DNA of 64,000 bases, taken from assembly GCA_001936135.1 (NCBI GenBank), contig CP012809.1, positions 917,501-981,500 of the forward strand. The letters are read 5' to 3'. How positions within the stretch are numbered: position 1 is the stretch's first letter; each line of letters starts with the position of its first letter. The translations under genes were made by a program, and so were the position numbers. Positions 34,601 to 43,820 of this stretch are shown here, piece after piece. This DNA is from Saccharomycopsis fibuligera x Saccharomycopsis cf. fibuligera. Its lineage: Eukaryota; Ascomycota; Saccharomycetes; Ascoideales; Saccharomycopsidaceae. Below the pieces are notes generated by a model that worked only from the letters and a program-made list of their open reading frames with translations, did not search any database and was not told where the DNA came from.

Positions 34601-36040
34601 CTTTGACCATCCATGCTTTGGTTTTCTTGTAACCGCCTTGCCTAATGCACACAGTTCACACACTTGCACATTCATATCTTCTGTAATATCATCGCACAAA
34701 CCAAACTGTTTGTTAATCGCACGGAACACACCAAAGCTAGGATGGCCCAATCTTTGATGCCACAAATCTTTTCTATCAACCGCAATGCCAGGGGCAGCTT
34801 TGTAAGCAAAGTGCTTGTCACTTGGAGAGCCCAGTCTGTACAAGCCATGTGAGAGCCTGTCTTTGATACCCACAATATCCATCGAGGGGTACAACTTGAT
34901 GCATTCATCTTCAAACAATAGTTTTGCTCCATTACCAGTTGCCTTTGAGATGGATAGCAAATTAGCGGTAGCATCCGGAGCATATAGAGCATTTAACAAG
35001 CTGACATCCTCATCGGTTGGTAGCTTGATAGATGCGGTGCCGCACCCAACGATCTTCAAACTGTTGCCACCAATACCATTAATCTCGCCGCTGTAGTCAT
35101 CCAACACAGTAAACAAGTCTCTGTCACAAATAATGTGGCTGGAAGCACCACTATCGAAGAACAAATCAGATCTCTTTGACTCGTGCCCTAAATATGCAAA
35201 CCACGCACTACCAGTCAGTTTTCCATTTTTCTTTGGCTTTCGAATTTTCTCATTAAATTCATCCTTTGGCTGTTGACGACAGTCCCTTGCATAATGACCT
35301 ATCTTGCCACAGTTGTAGCATTGACCATTATTGGCCTTTCTAGTGACAAGAGCAGTTTCAGTAGTAGTAAAGGTAGACTTTGGGTCTTCCTTAATCAATT
35401 CTCTCGCGAGATCCATCGCGGATTCAACATCAAAGGTTTCCATGGAATTATGAGATGCTTGGTATGTTGTAATGATCTCCTTCACAGCAGCTTCACCGTA
35501 GCCGGCGCGTTTGAGCTCAGCAAGAAATATGCAAGTAAGAAACAGATCAGCAGTAACATTCTTGATAACCGAGACATTCAATGCATCGACGCTCGAGATC
35601 AACAGGTTGAGATTAGAGCCATTCGACTTCCACTTGTGGTCAAAGAAGTCAGATAGCATACCAACAGCATTAAACACAGACATTGTACCATAGGAGGCTT
35701 TCAAATAGATAAACAAATCACGACCAGAACCATCATAACTGGATGCTTTTCTGAGAGCAGCACCAGTAACACCATTAACAATCATCAATGTCAAGATATC
35801 ATCCAAAGCCATTTGTAGTCTGGCTCTCGAGTCGTCCGAGCTTTCATCAGTAGCGCCGATATCATTGTCGACAAGGTACTTGTACAAGCCAAGCCCTCTC
35901 ATTTTCAATTTGATTGATACTAAGGAGAACCAATCGTGAAAGTTCTCCGAACCTTTCAATTTTTCATCTGAACTGAAGTTGGCTAGAGCACCTGGGGAAC
36001 TCATAACCTGTTGTAGTTTGATAAACCTATCACTTGACAT
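31652..36040 (-). CDS. Copia gag-pol polyprotein, element 2 (intact)
   Basis: 1462 codons from ATG 36040 to TAG 31652, with the same domain order and the same catalytic residues as the element 1 protein (zinc knuckle, DSGAS, HHCC and DDE integrase, YVDD, RNase H). It shares with element 1 the DVKPAF variant in RT. It differs mainly in a patch in the region after the protease, where it reads PTDEDVS and APDATA against PTGEDVS and APEATA in element 1, and in LFTVLDDY. The last 16 codons lie in the LTR, and the stop TAG at 31652-31654 is part of a TTC-TA-GAA heat shock motif. Confidence 0.95.
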   Translation of the reverse strand: MSSDRFIKLQQVMSSPGALANFSSDEKLKGSENFHDWFSLVSIKLKMRGLGLYKYLVDNDIGATDESSDDSRARLQMALDDILTLMIVNGVTGAALRKASSYDGSGRDLFIYLKASYGTMSVFNAVGMLSDFFDHKWKSNGSNLNLLISSVDALNVSVIKNVTADLFLTCIFLAELKRAGYGEAAVKEIITTYQASHNSMETFDVESAMDLARELIKEDPKSTFTTTETALVTRKANNGQCYNCGKIGHYARDCRQQPKDEFNEKIRKPKKNGKLTGSAWFAYLGHESKRSDLFFDSGASSHIICDRDLFTVLDDYSGEINGIGGNSLKIVGCGTASIKLPTDEDVSLLNALYAPDATANLLSISKATGNGAKLLFEDECIKLYPSMDIVGIKDRLSHGLYRLGSPSDKHFAYKAAPGIAVDRKDLWHQRLGHPSFGVFRAINKQFGLCDDITEDMNVQVCELCALGKAVTRKPKHGWSKPQQPLQLLHMDVCGPFNYGSVDGSLYFLTIVDAYTRFTHIKCLKRKSDCTDAIIDFVKYSETNFKSQGRNYVCGAIRTDNGGEFVNNKLLAFMKERGIRHELTVPHHSYQNGVAERMHRTIQEKARTLMLHSAAPVQFWPQAVATAAYLINRSPTRVLGNDIPFTKWYDMEPLLDHLRTFGCIGYCVVPAALRHGKLSATSKKCAMMGYDRDHKAYRMYDSDAGQIVVSAQVTFDEQHSFFKWATPAPMADNVSTTTYGSVAAPGISPVTAVQDEDLIPADVTAADTAGTGEDESTAEDDTDVHVDNSDDDVPSDTDKDGFLPVQVKRKRPRPKTHVAPKTLITRNPFDVLEEVHDEYEASSSSSDSERELPKPETKVRKVATGDIIPFVPHGSTGESAVVPLLTPKIEPTVEEVDDDEDTSESELSDSQRLLGYEANLAATCYMAGSAVTENVPMSYKSAMQTDERDQWKEACEKEIEAHKDNSTYELVTLPEGRKPITCKWVFTIKDGGLHKARLVARGFSQLKGIDYNETFAPVVRYESIRIMLAVAALKGLQVHQMDVKPAFLNGELEEELYMTQPEGYVAKGNEDKVLRLKKSLYGLKQAPLVWNDKINGVLAKLGFRRNQAEYCLYTRKSEKSFVMVALYVDDLLIAGSTKEAIDIVKTELMNEFKMKDLGATKKFLGMNIEQTESGIKLSLRDYIQSLLSEFGMQDCHSEPTPAVVGQDLTSADTGSKDCDATRYRSIIGKLLFAANTVRADISYVVGVLSRYLKEPKEVHLRAAKRVLRYLKGTADIGLFYQSHNQTTRLQGYCDADWANDKATRKSTTGFVFKYAGGAITWRSKKQPTVALSTAEAEYMALCEGAKEGLWLRQLFNEFGIAIESVKMYDDNQSCIDIAKHPSSHHRTKHIDIRLNFIRDHIAKGRIQLEYLSTGVMVADIFTKAIPADQFQLLRGYCGMRDFELRESVESNNSKIDPVASRKF

Positions 36041-36532
36041 AACGTTATATCCTGAAAATAAATCACAAAACACTTGTTGTTATTAACTATATCCTATATA
36101 TGAAAAACATCAATCAGTCACAAAGATGGAGGAGACGCCCCTTATTTATAGTCAGTCAGGGTGGCTGTGCCGGGACTGATGCATGACTAGTGTGGCCACA
36201 TAGAATCTTCTAGAATATTCCGGAACTGCACGGATATGCACGGAAATGTATAGAACATCTTGGAACTTCTTGGAACATCATGGAACATCATGGAACTTCA
36301 TGGAACACTATGGAACTTCATGGAACATTATGGAACTTGATGGAAGATTCTAGAGCTTTCTCGTATATGTCTCGTATACTATGCAACCTTCTAGAATGTT
36401 CTCGAACAATCTCGTATTTTCTCGTATATTGTGGAACATTCCAGAACAAGATCGAATCCTCTGGAAACTCATGGAATATTCTAGAACTTTCTAGAAGCAA
36501 CTAGATCTATCTTTGAATTATTACTCTCAACA
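31704..36532 (-). mobile_element. Copia family A element 2 (internal region and outer LTR)
   Basis: Internal region 31704-36008 and 5' LTR 36009-36532; its 3' LTR is the shared copy at 31130-31703. The purine tract AAGAGAGAG (minus orientation) is at 31704-31712 and the primer site ends at 36008. Elements 1 and 2 form an LTR-internal-LTR-internal-LTR chain, the expected product of recombination between elements through their LTRs. Confidence 0.92.
36009..36532 (-). repeat. Family A LTR, 524 bp
   Basis: Outer right LTR of the element 1-2 pair, near-identical to 26301-26824, including the shorter 13-block array. It is followed flush by about 65 bp of old family A RT-region sequence rather than by unique DNA. 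Confidence 0.95.
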
Positions 36533-36602
36533 CTAGTCTTGCTTAGTGCAAGCAACCGATCTTGATTCAGAACACCAACTTGCAGGTGATTACCCAAATT
36601 CT
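36533..36602 (-). pseudogene. Short old family A RT-region fragment
   Basis: ACTAGTCTTGCTTAGTGCAAG and the following bases to about 36595 are nearly identical to 25948-26011, the old rearranged pol fragment on the left of element 1. So the same old sequence flanks the pair on both sides. Confidence 0.75.
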
Positions 36603-37105
36603 TCCTTGAGTGATAGTTCAAAGATAGATCTGGTTGCTTGTAGAAAGTTTTAGAATATTCAATAAGTTTCCAGGGGATTCGATATTGTTCTACAATGTTC
36701 CAAGATATAGGAGAAGATACGAGATTGTTCGATAAAATTTTAGAAGGTTCCTTAATATAGGAGACATATACGAGAAAGCTCTAGAATATGCCATGAGGTT
36801 CCGCGAGGTTCCACGAGTTTCCACGAGGTTCCATGAGCTTGCACGAGGTTCCATGAGATTTCATGCTGTTCCATACATATCCGTGCAGTTTCAGAATATT
36901 CTAGAAGACTCTATGCGGCCGCATTGGTCATGCATTAGCCCCGGCATAGCCACCCTGACTTACTATAACTAAGGGGCCTCTCCCACATCTTTGTGACTGG
37001 TTGAAGTTTTTCATATATAGGAAATAGTCAATAACAACAAGTGTTCTGTGATTTACTTTCAGGAGATAACATTATGCCAAGTGCTAGGTTTATTAAACTA
37101 CAACA
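36603..37105 (+). repeat. Old family A LTR, inverted (plus orientation)
   Basis: Reads in the opposite direction to all other family A LTRs here. It starts near 36603 (decayed CTTGAGTGATAGTTCAAAG) and ends AAACTACAACA at 37105. A 10-bp period of TTCC is plain from about 36789 to 36900 (GAGGTTCCAC-like blocks), and a TATA-like CTATAAC region and ATG equivalents are recognisable. Divergence from the young LTRs is substantial. Confidence 0.85.
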
Positions 37106-37150
37106 AACCTCATCATTGCTATCGTCAGGGTAGACCCCAGTGTTCTCCGC

Positions 37151-37579
37151 TGTAAAAAGTAGGTTGATAAAGAAGAGTTAAAAAAGTCGTTTGATGAAGA
37201 AAATAAAGATAATTCTATAGAAAAATAAAGAGTGTAAAGTATTGAAGCGTATTTCAGTAAAGTAGTATAGAATAGTAGAGAACAAGAAAAGAAAAGAAGT
37301 GGGAGAGGCCCGCCTTAAGTAGGCAAAAAGTGACTTAAACAAAGGTGCCGGGAAGAAGAGAACTTTTCACGCAGCAGTAAGGCTCGGCATCGCATGCAGA
37401 TGCGCAGGCAGACGGGATGAAAAAGTAAACAAATAAAATGCGTCAGAACTCTATACCATGCAAATGGATGAACAGTATACCATGATAATGGGTGAAAACA
37501 TAAAATGAGTAAAGGAGATAAAGAGTCACAAATTTAAGAAAGTAAATATTAGAGGACGATGAATGTTTGAAAATCAACA
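37151..37579 (-). repeat. Family B LTR, diverged copy, minus orientation
   Basis: Reverse complement of 38668-39178 with many differences and a deletion. In minus orientation it starts TGTTGATTTTCAAACATTC at 37579 and ends CTTTTTACA at 37151. It has one copy of the 30-bp motif that is tripled in the other LTR. The 45 bp to its left (37106-37150) may be family B internal sequence cut by the old family A LTR. Confidence 0.8.
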
Positions 37580-37712
37580 GTCTTTACAATTGATATGTAT
37601 TCTGTGTAGATAACACTGAGCGAAGTCATCTCCATTTTATTACAATATACTTATCTCCTTCATTTTATCTTGTGAATTATCTGTCTTCCTAGTCGTTCGT
37701 AGGGATTAATTA
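37580..37712. other. Spacer between family B LTR and LINE
   Basis: Resembles the reverse complement of about 12770-12880, so it is an unnamed repeat. No gene. Confidence 0.4.
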
Positions 37713-38667
37713 TTTTTTTTTCTCGCACAATATCGATTTATTATTTCCATATAAACGATAGAAAATACAATCTTATAAACTTATCTATATAGTATATACA
37801 GTATAGTTTAGTTGTTAGTATATAGGGGAAATTTATACAAGTAAAACCCCCGTTATTATTAGCTAGACTTTAATGGATCAGTTCGACTTAAGATAGATAT
37901 AGGAGAGATTATAGTCTAGGATGGGTGATATTTTATTTTATTTTTTTATTTTTTTTATTTTTTTCATTTTTTTTGAGGGTCATTGCTTTGCTGTCGACAG
38001 ATAAAAAGAAAGGGGTCTCACCTCAATACCATCTTCCACTCACTAAGATAACACTGATGTGTTATGTAGTTCATTACCGTGGTGATGTAGTAAACAATAC
38101 TAGAGATTGGAATGGTTTTCCAATCAAAGTCCTTACCTTTCCGTAGGCGGGAGTATTTCTTTTGAAATATCAAGTAGCTGTGGACCTGGATTAACTCTCG
38201 TGTATCACTGGATGGAAGGATGAGGCTGTCCCAGCTCAATTCCTTATTTATATGTAACGTTTTCCATAATGCTTGTGCTACTGGGCATTTAACCAAAAAG
38301 TGCTCCATTTGTGTGTTGGTAGCATCTTCGTATGACTGCTGTTTGTATTTTTTACGTGATAAATCTTCAGAGCACCACTTACATTCTTCACCGTGGAATT
38401 TGAACTTCTCGACTCCGAGGTGGAATGTGTGTATATTCTCGAAGCAGCCAGGGTGTTTGCACGTTTGTTCGTTTAGCATTTGCCAGAATGTCAGACACTC
38501 TTTATTAGTGACTTGTTTGAGACGTGCCAACTGGTTTGAGAATAGTAGTTTATCTTTCTTCTCGCGCACTTGTGCACTACCGTTCCGGGACTTGAAGTCG
38601 AAGACTTCTTTTTGCATGAACTTTTTTTTCAAAAACGGTACACCAAGCTCCATCCTGAAACCTTCTC
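37713..38667 (-). mobile_element. LINE copy 2, 5'-truncated
   Basis: Matches the 3' end of the LINE at 16012-18935, including the 3' UTR, and ends in a short A tract (T-run 37713-37721 on plus). The 5' end is cut at 38667 where a family B LTR begins. Within the UTR is an expanded T/A-rich stretch at 37930-37975. It is closer to the copy at 16012 than to that at 23478. Confidence 0.8.
38018..38667 (-). pseudogene. LINE ORF2 C-terminal fragment with zinc motif
   Basis: An open minus frame of about 215 codons of LINE origin; the open frame runs on to 38680 through the first bases of the LTR, which supply spurious N-terminal codons. It encodes the C-terminal part of ORF2: a basic region (REKKDKLLFSNQLARLKQVT), the L1-type zinc motif ECKWCSE with EHFLVKCPVAQALW, and a tail with DFDWKTIPISSIVYYITTV. 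The reverse transcriptase is absent. Being open over this length, it is the least decayed of the three LINE copies, but it cannot act alone. Confidence 0.8.
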
Positions 38668-39178
38668 TGTTGAAATTCAAACATTCATCTTCCTTTAGTC
38701 CTTACCTTCTTGATTTTTGACGCTTTATCTCCTTTACTCCTTTTATGTTTTCATCCATTGTCATGGTATACTGTTGATCCATTTGCATGGTATACAGTTC
38801 TGCTGCATCTTATTTGTTTACTTTTTCATTCCGTCTACGTGCGTTGTTTACTTTTTCATTCCGTCTACGTGCGTTGTTTACTTTTTCATTCCGTCTGCGT
38901 GCGCTTCTGCATGGGGTGCCGATCCTTACTGCTGCGTGAAAACTTTTGTTTTTCCCGCCACCTTTATTACGCCACTCCAATTTCATTTACTCAACTTATT
39001 TTTCCTACTTAAGGCGGGCCTTTCCCGCTTCTTTTCTTTTCATGTTCTCTACAATTATATACTTCCTTATAGAACTAAGCTTAATAACTTTACACTCTTT
39101 ATTTTCCTATCCAATACACTTTATTTTTCTTCATCAAACTATTTTTTCTAACTCTTCTTTATCAACCCACTTTTTACA
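38668..39178 (+). repeat. Family B 5' LTR
   Basis: About 511 bp, starting TGTTGAAATTCAAACATTC and ending CTTTTTACA, defined by comparison with the inverted copy at 37151-37579. It lies just upstream of the family B gag-pol frame in the same orientation and interrupts LINE copy 2. A TATATA sequence lies near 39055. No heat-shock-type array is seen in it. Confidence 0.8.
38814..38903 (+). repeat. Three 30-bp tandem repeats in the family B LTR
   Basis: Units at 38814, 38844 and 38874, each beginning TTGTTTACTTTTTCATTCCG; the third differs by one base (CTGCG for CTACG). The other family B LTR has a single unit, so this is a local expansion. Confidence 0.9.
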
Positions 39179-39239
39179 GATTTACAGTCTGGACAAACAA
39201 AAAAATAAAAAAAAAAATAAAAAAAAAATATTTTTTATC

Positions 39240-42200
39240 ATGTTTAAGTTCAACGATTTTGATGTTGCTGACGGTACCTACAAAGCAAGGCTTGATGGTA
39301 TCTCCAAATTGAATGTCAAGCCGATTACCCAATGGTTCCAGTACCCTTTGTTGAGATCATTTCTTCAAAACAAATTGAAAGTTATCATCAATGATGTTAC
39401 TGTTATCGATGTTGAGAAAATGTTAGACTCTGATGAGTTTGACAAGTATCCGCCAAAGCTTAATGATATTATCTACCATCTTATTCACAAAAAGGTTGAC
39501 GCTCCGTTGTTAAAGAACTATCAACGTTACACCGAAGGGTTTGATTTGTTGAGGACAATCAACAAAAAGTTCAAATCAATTGACTCATTCTACATTGTCA
39601 AAATTTTCAACGACTTTGTCCATGAGGCATTTGTTGTCAAAGACCGTGATGCTATTGAAGACTACTTGGAAATCTTCAAGTACTACTACAAAGATGTGAA
39701 CTTCTCCAACTTTGGTGGTATCATTGGATTCAGCTTACTTGGTACCAAGAGTCTCCATGTTGCTCTTAGTGAAACCCGCTTGCTCACCAACGCCCGCGGA
39801 TTGCTTAGCACATCTTTCGCTGATGCTATGGAGAACTCTAATGACCTAGCTGCTAGAGACTTGGTGGAGATTGATTCTGGCTCTCGTGCAAAGTTGCCAC
39901 CAAATGATGAATTGGTTCAGTTGGCAGATGCCAGACTGAGAAAGAAGCTGGTACTCCTTATTAAGTGCTTCACCTGTGGAAAACTTGGCCATTACAGCAA
40001 TGACTGTTACAAAAACAAGAACAGAAATCAGTCTTACAAAAGCCGCAAAGAGCTTGTCAATCTTGTTGAAGTTCCAATCGGTGCTGAAGTCGTTCACAAC
40101 GGCAACGGTCAAATTGTCATTGATACTTCAACTGATCTGGCTAAACCATCAGAGGAGACTCACTTCATTGAAGAAGTGTATCTTACTGACGCTGTTACTG
40201 ACAAAGGCTTTGTCTTAAACAGCGGTGCTGGTATCAATGTTGTGAATGATGGATCGATATTACTGAACAAGAAAGTTTCAAACGTTACTGTTCATGGAAT
40301 CAGCAGTACTACTAATTGCATGGTTGAAGGAACAGTTAGTATTGGAAACTTGAAGATTGAGGATGCAAAGCTCATTGAACAGGCTCCTAGAAATTTACTT
40401 AGCTGCCACAAGTTGACTGAGAAGGACTACGAGATTCATTTGACAAAGCACTGTGGTTTGATCTCTAAAGGCAGTCAAGTGATTCAAATTCCCAAGCAGG
40501 GAAAATTCTGGGTGATCGATCCCGCATCTGTTAAAACAGTTGTCAATTCTCCTGCTACAGATTTGGTTTTGCTTGGTGATTCTGATGCTACAAAAGATAT
40601 TTTGCAGTGCCATGTGGCTAATGGACATGCCAAGTTTCAACAATTGAAGACTATCATTAGACATATGGGCTTCACTGATCAACAAATCAAAGATGTTTTG
40701 AAAACTTGTGAAAGTTGCAGCTCGGTTGTTCAAAGACGCTCTGGTACCTCAACTAAAAAGCCAGAAGATTTTGATATCGGTGAGATGATCCAAGCTGATG
40801 TCATTGGTCCGCACAACAACATTTATGGTTTGGTTGTGTCTGACAGACGGTCCACCTTCGCTGTTGTTAGAGTTTTGAAGTACAAATCGGAGGTCAGTTC
40901 CAAAACTATTGAATGTTTGCAGTATATGAGTGGTGTCTTGCAACAACAAGGCAAACGGATCGTTAAGTTTCGTGCTGACAATGAGTTTGATACTGTCTTG
41001 CTCAATAAGTTTCTTGCTGGTAACAATCAAGGCCAGAGATATATTGAGGCTGAGTTCACGGCTCCTTATTCAAGTCATCAAAACGGCTCCTCTGAACGCT
41101 TGAATCGTACAATCATGGAAAAGGTCAAACTCTTGATGATTAGCTCTGGAATGACAAAGGAATATTGGAACTTTTGCTTCAATCATGCCGTTTTCTTGCA
41201 CAACTACTTGCCAAGAAATGGTGGTCCTTCGCCATATGAGATTTTCTCTAGTCGCTCGAAAGCCGTTGGCACAACTGCTCCATTTGGTTGTCGCATTTTT
41301 GCCAAAAATTTTACAGCTGGGAACAAAATTATTGGGAAAGATTTCAAAGGCACTTTCTTAGGATTCCACAAAACTACCAGTATTGCTTTCATTCTTGAAG
41401 ACAATACTTACCGAATCTTGAGAAGCTCGGCATTCAACTTTCTTCCAGATGTTTATCCTTTCAAGTCAAGTGAAAGAGACTCTTCTGTCACATATTCTGC
41501 TGGTAGTTATGGTGTTGGTTCGACTGCTGCTGCTGGTGATGGCTCTGCTGCCGGTTTGTCCTCTGAAGATCTCTCAATTCAAGGTCAGGACACTAAAGTT
41601 CAACAAGACACTGAAAGCGAAGTCAATCCTGATGATAGAATTGTTGCCGAATCTGATGACTCAATGGTAGAACAGACTGATTCCGAGATTCAACAAGCTG
41701 TGACTAAGGCACCTCATGCATTGCCTGCTATCAAAAGAACTGCTGCCTCCGATTCTGATCTGAGTGATGACCCAATTTCAATCATCAACCGGAAGCCAAC
41801 AAAGAAGCTCATGCTTGAGTTTGCGCCAAACACAGTCACTCCTGTTACTCACCACCAAGCTGCTTACGAATCAATGGCTGGGAAGAATATTGCTGCTGCT
41901 GATGCGAGAAAAGCATTTTCTGATCACCACAAGGCATATTTACATGACATTGGTTCTGTTCCTATCAGAGCTATTGAAGGTTTAAAGACAGTTGAAGCCG
42001 GTCCTTCAAGGTTGTTCATCGAAGAGGGAGAATCAGACAGTGATACAAGTGGTTACATCAGTGATGCTGAGCAAGGCTTTTTGGCCGTTGCCCGTACGAA
42101 GTACTTGATACCTGAAACCTACCATCAGGTACTCAACTCGAGTGAGAAAGAGAAATGGATTGCTGCCATAGCTGAAGAGTTATCAGCAATAGACAATCTC

Positions 42201-42617
42201 AATGTCTACGAACTAGTGAAAGATACTCCAGACATTCAATCCATTGCTTCACGTTGGGTGTTTGCTGTGAAAGATGATCCAAGTGGTGAGAGATTTAAGG
42301 CTCGCTTGGTCTGCAAAGGTTTCAGTCAAGAGAAAGGCGTCAACTTTCTCAACTCATGGGCTCCTGTTATGAGCTTTGACACTATGCGAATCACATTTGC
42401 ACTTGCTGCCTTGAATAAGTATGTTGTCTGTCAGATGGATACCTCTACTGCTTTTCTTTATGGTGACATTGACTTCGATGTTTATGTGAGACCACCTGCT
42501 GGTACGGCCACTCCCAAGGGGCACTTATGGAAGTTGAAGAAAGGATTGTATGGTTTGAAGCAGTCCCCAAAAATCTGGTATGACACAATCTCCAAAGTGC
42601 TTGTTGTTGTAGTTTGA
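39240..42617 (+). pseudogene. Ty1-like copia family B gag-pol, cut in RT by an LTR
   Basis: Open from ATG 39240 for 1125 codons. The frame is also open upstream but without an ATG, so 39240 is the start; an A-rich leader precedes it. Domains: gag 1 to about 240; zinc knuckle C243-C246-H251-C256; protease-like region with LNSGA, where N327 replaces the catalytic Asp; integrase zinc H458, H463, C490, C493 and core D520, D580, E619; RT N-half with QMDTSTAFLYGD (D1067) and YGLKQSPKIWYD. At 42605 a family A LTR begins, so YVDD and RNase H are lost and the last few codons and the TGA come from that LTR. RT wording (Asp-x-Ser-x-Ala-x-Leu-Tyr) is nearer Ty1 than family A. No 3' LTR is present. Confidence 0.9.
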
Positions 42618-43158
42618 TAAACCTATCACTTGACATAACGTTATATCCTGAAAATGAATCACAAAACACTTGTTGTTATTAACTATATCCTATATATGAA
42701 AAACATCAATCAGTCACAAAGATGGAGGAGACGCCCCTTATTTATAGTCAGTCAGGGTGGCTGTGCCGGGACTGATGCATGACTAGTGTGGCCACATAGA
42801 ATCTTCTAGAATATTCCGGAACTGCACGGATATGCACGGAACTGCACGGAAATGTATGGAACATCATGGAACTTCTTGGAACTTCATGGAACATCATGGA
42901 ACTTCATGGAACACTATGGAACTTCATGGAACATTATGGAACTTCATGGAACATTATGGAACTTGATGGAAGATTCTAGAGCTTTCTCGTATATGTCTCG
43001 TATATTATGCAACCTTCTAGAATGTTCTCGAACAATCTCGTATTTTCTCGTATATCGTGGAACATTCTAGAACAACATCGAATCCTCTGGAAACTCATGG
43101 AATATTCTAGAACTTTCTAGAAGCAACTGGATCTATCTTTGAATTATTACTCTCAACA
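42605..43158 (-). repeat. Family A LTR, 554 bp, inserted in family B pol
   Basis: Starts TGTTGTAG at 42605 directly after family B RT codons and ends CAACA at 43158, flush with family A gag sequence. Sixteen ten-bp blocks in the GGAA array. Confidence 0.95.
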
Positions 43159-43820
43159 TTTGGGTCTTCCTTAATCAATTCTCTCGCGAGATCCATCGCG
43201 GATTCAACATCAAAGGTTTCCATGGAATTATGAGATGCTTGGTATGTTGTAATGATCTCCTTCACAGCAGCTGCACCGTAGCCGGCGCGTTTGAGCTCAG
43301 CAAGAAATAAGCAAGTAAGAAACAGATCAGCAGTAACATTCTTGATAACCGAGACATTCAATGCATCGACGCTCGAGATCAACAGGTTGAGGTTAGAGCC
43401 ATTCGACTTCCACTTGTGGTCAAAGAAGTCAGATAGCATACCAACAGCATTAAACACAGACATTGTACCATAGGAGGCTTTCAAATAGATAAACAAATCA
43501 CGACCAGAACCATCATAACTGGATGCTTTTCTGAGAGCAGCACCAGTAACACCATTAACAATCATCAATGTCAAGATATCATCCAAAGCCATTTGTAGTC
43601 TGGCTCTCGAGTCGTCCGAGCTTTCATCAGTAGCGCCGATATCATTGTCGACAAGGTACTTGTACAAGCCAAGCCCTCTCATTTTCAATTTGATTGATAC
43701 TAAGGAGAACCAATCGTGAAAGTTCTCCGAACCTTTCAATTTTTCATCTGAACTGAAGTTGGCTAGAGCACCTGGGGAACTCATAACCTGTTGTAGTTTG
43801 ATAAACCTATCACTTGACAT
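43107..43820 (-). CDS. Gag-only deletion derivative of family A
   Basis: A 237-codon frame from ATG 43820 to TAG 43107. It keeps the gag N-terminal region almost unchanged (through DLARELIKEDP) and then passes in frame into the tail encoded by the LTR (VESNNSKIDPVASRKF). The zinc knuckle and everything downstream are gone; the internal region is only 43159-43788. The frame has no stop or shift and sits between two complete LTRs, so it could be transcribed and translated from the same promoter. The single GAA-to-GCA type change (GYGAAAVKE for GYGEAAVKE) is private. A truncated gag could act on assembly of full copies, as p22 does in Ty1, but that is only a hypothesis. Confidence 0.8.
   Translation of the reverse strand: MSSDRFIKLQQVMSSPGALANFSSDEKLKGSENFHDWFSLVSIKLKMRGLGLYKYLVDNDIGATDESSDDSRARLQMALDDILTLMIVNGVTGAALRKASSYDGSGRDLFIYLKASYGTMSVFNAVGMLSDFFDHKWKSNGSNLNLLISSVDALNVSVIKNVTADLFLTCLFLAELKRAGYGAAAVKEIITTYQASHNSMETFDVESAMDLARELIKEDPNVESNNSKIDPVASRKF

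Noticed and set aside
26301-36532. 5-bp target duplication around the element 1-2 pair
   Set aside because: The bases before 26301 (CATAC) and after 36532 (CTAGT) do not match.
38946-39239. Upstream extension of the family B frame to 38946
   Set aside because: It starts with TTG and runs through LTR and A-rich leader. The ATG at 39240 starts the gag-like protein.
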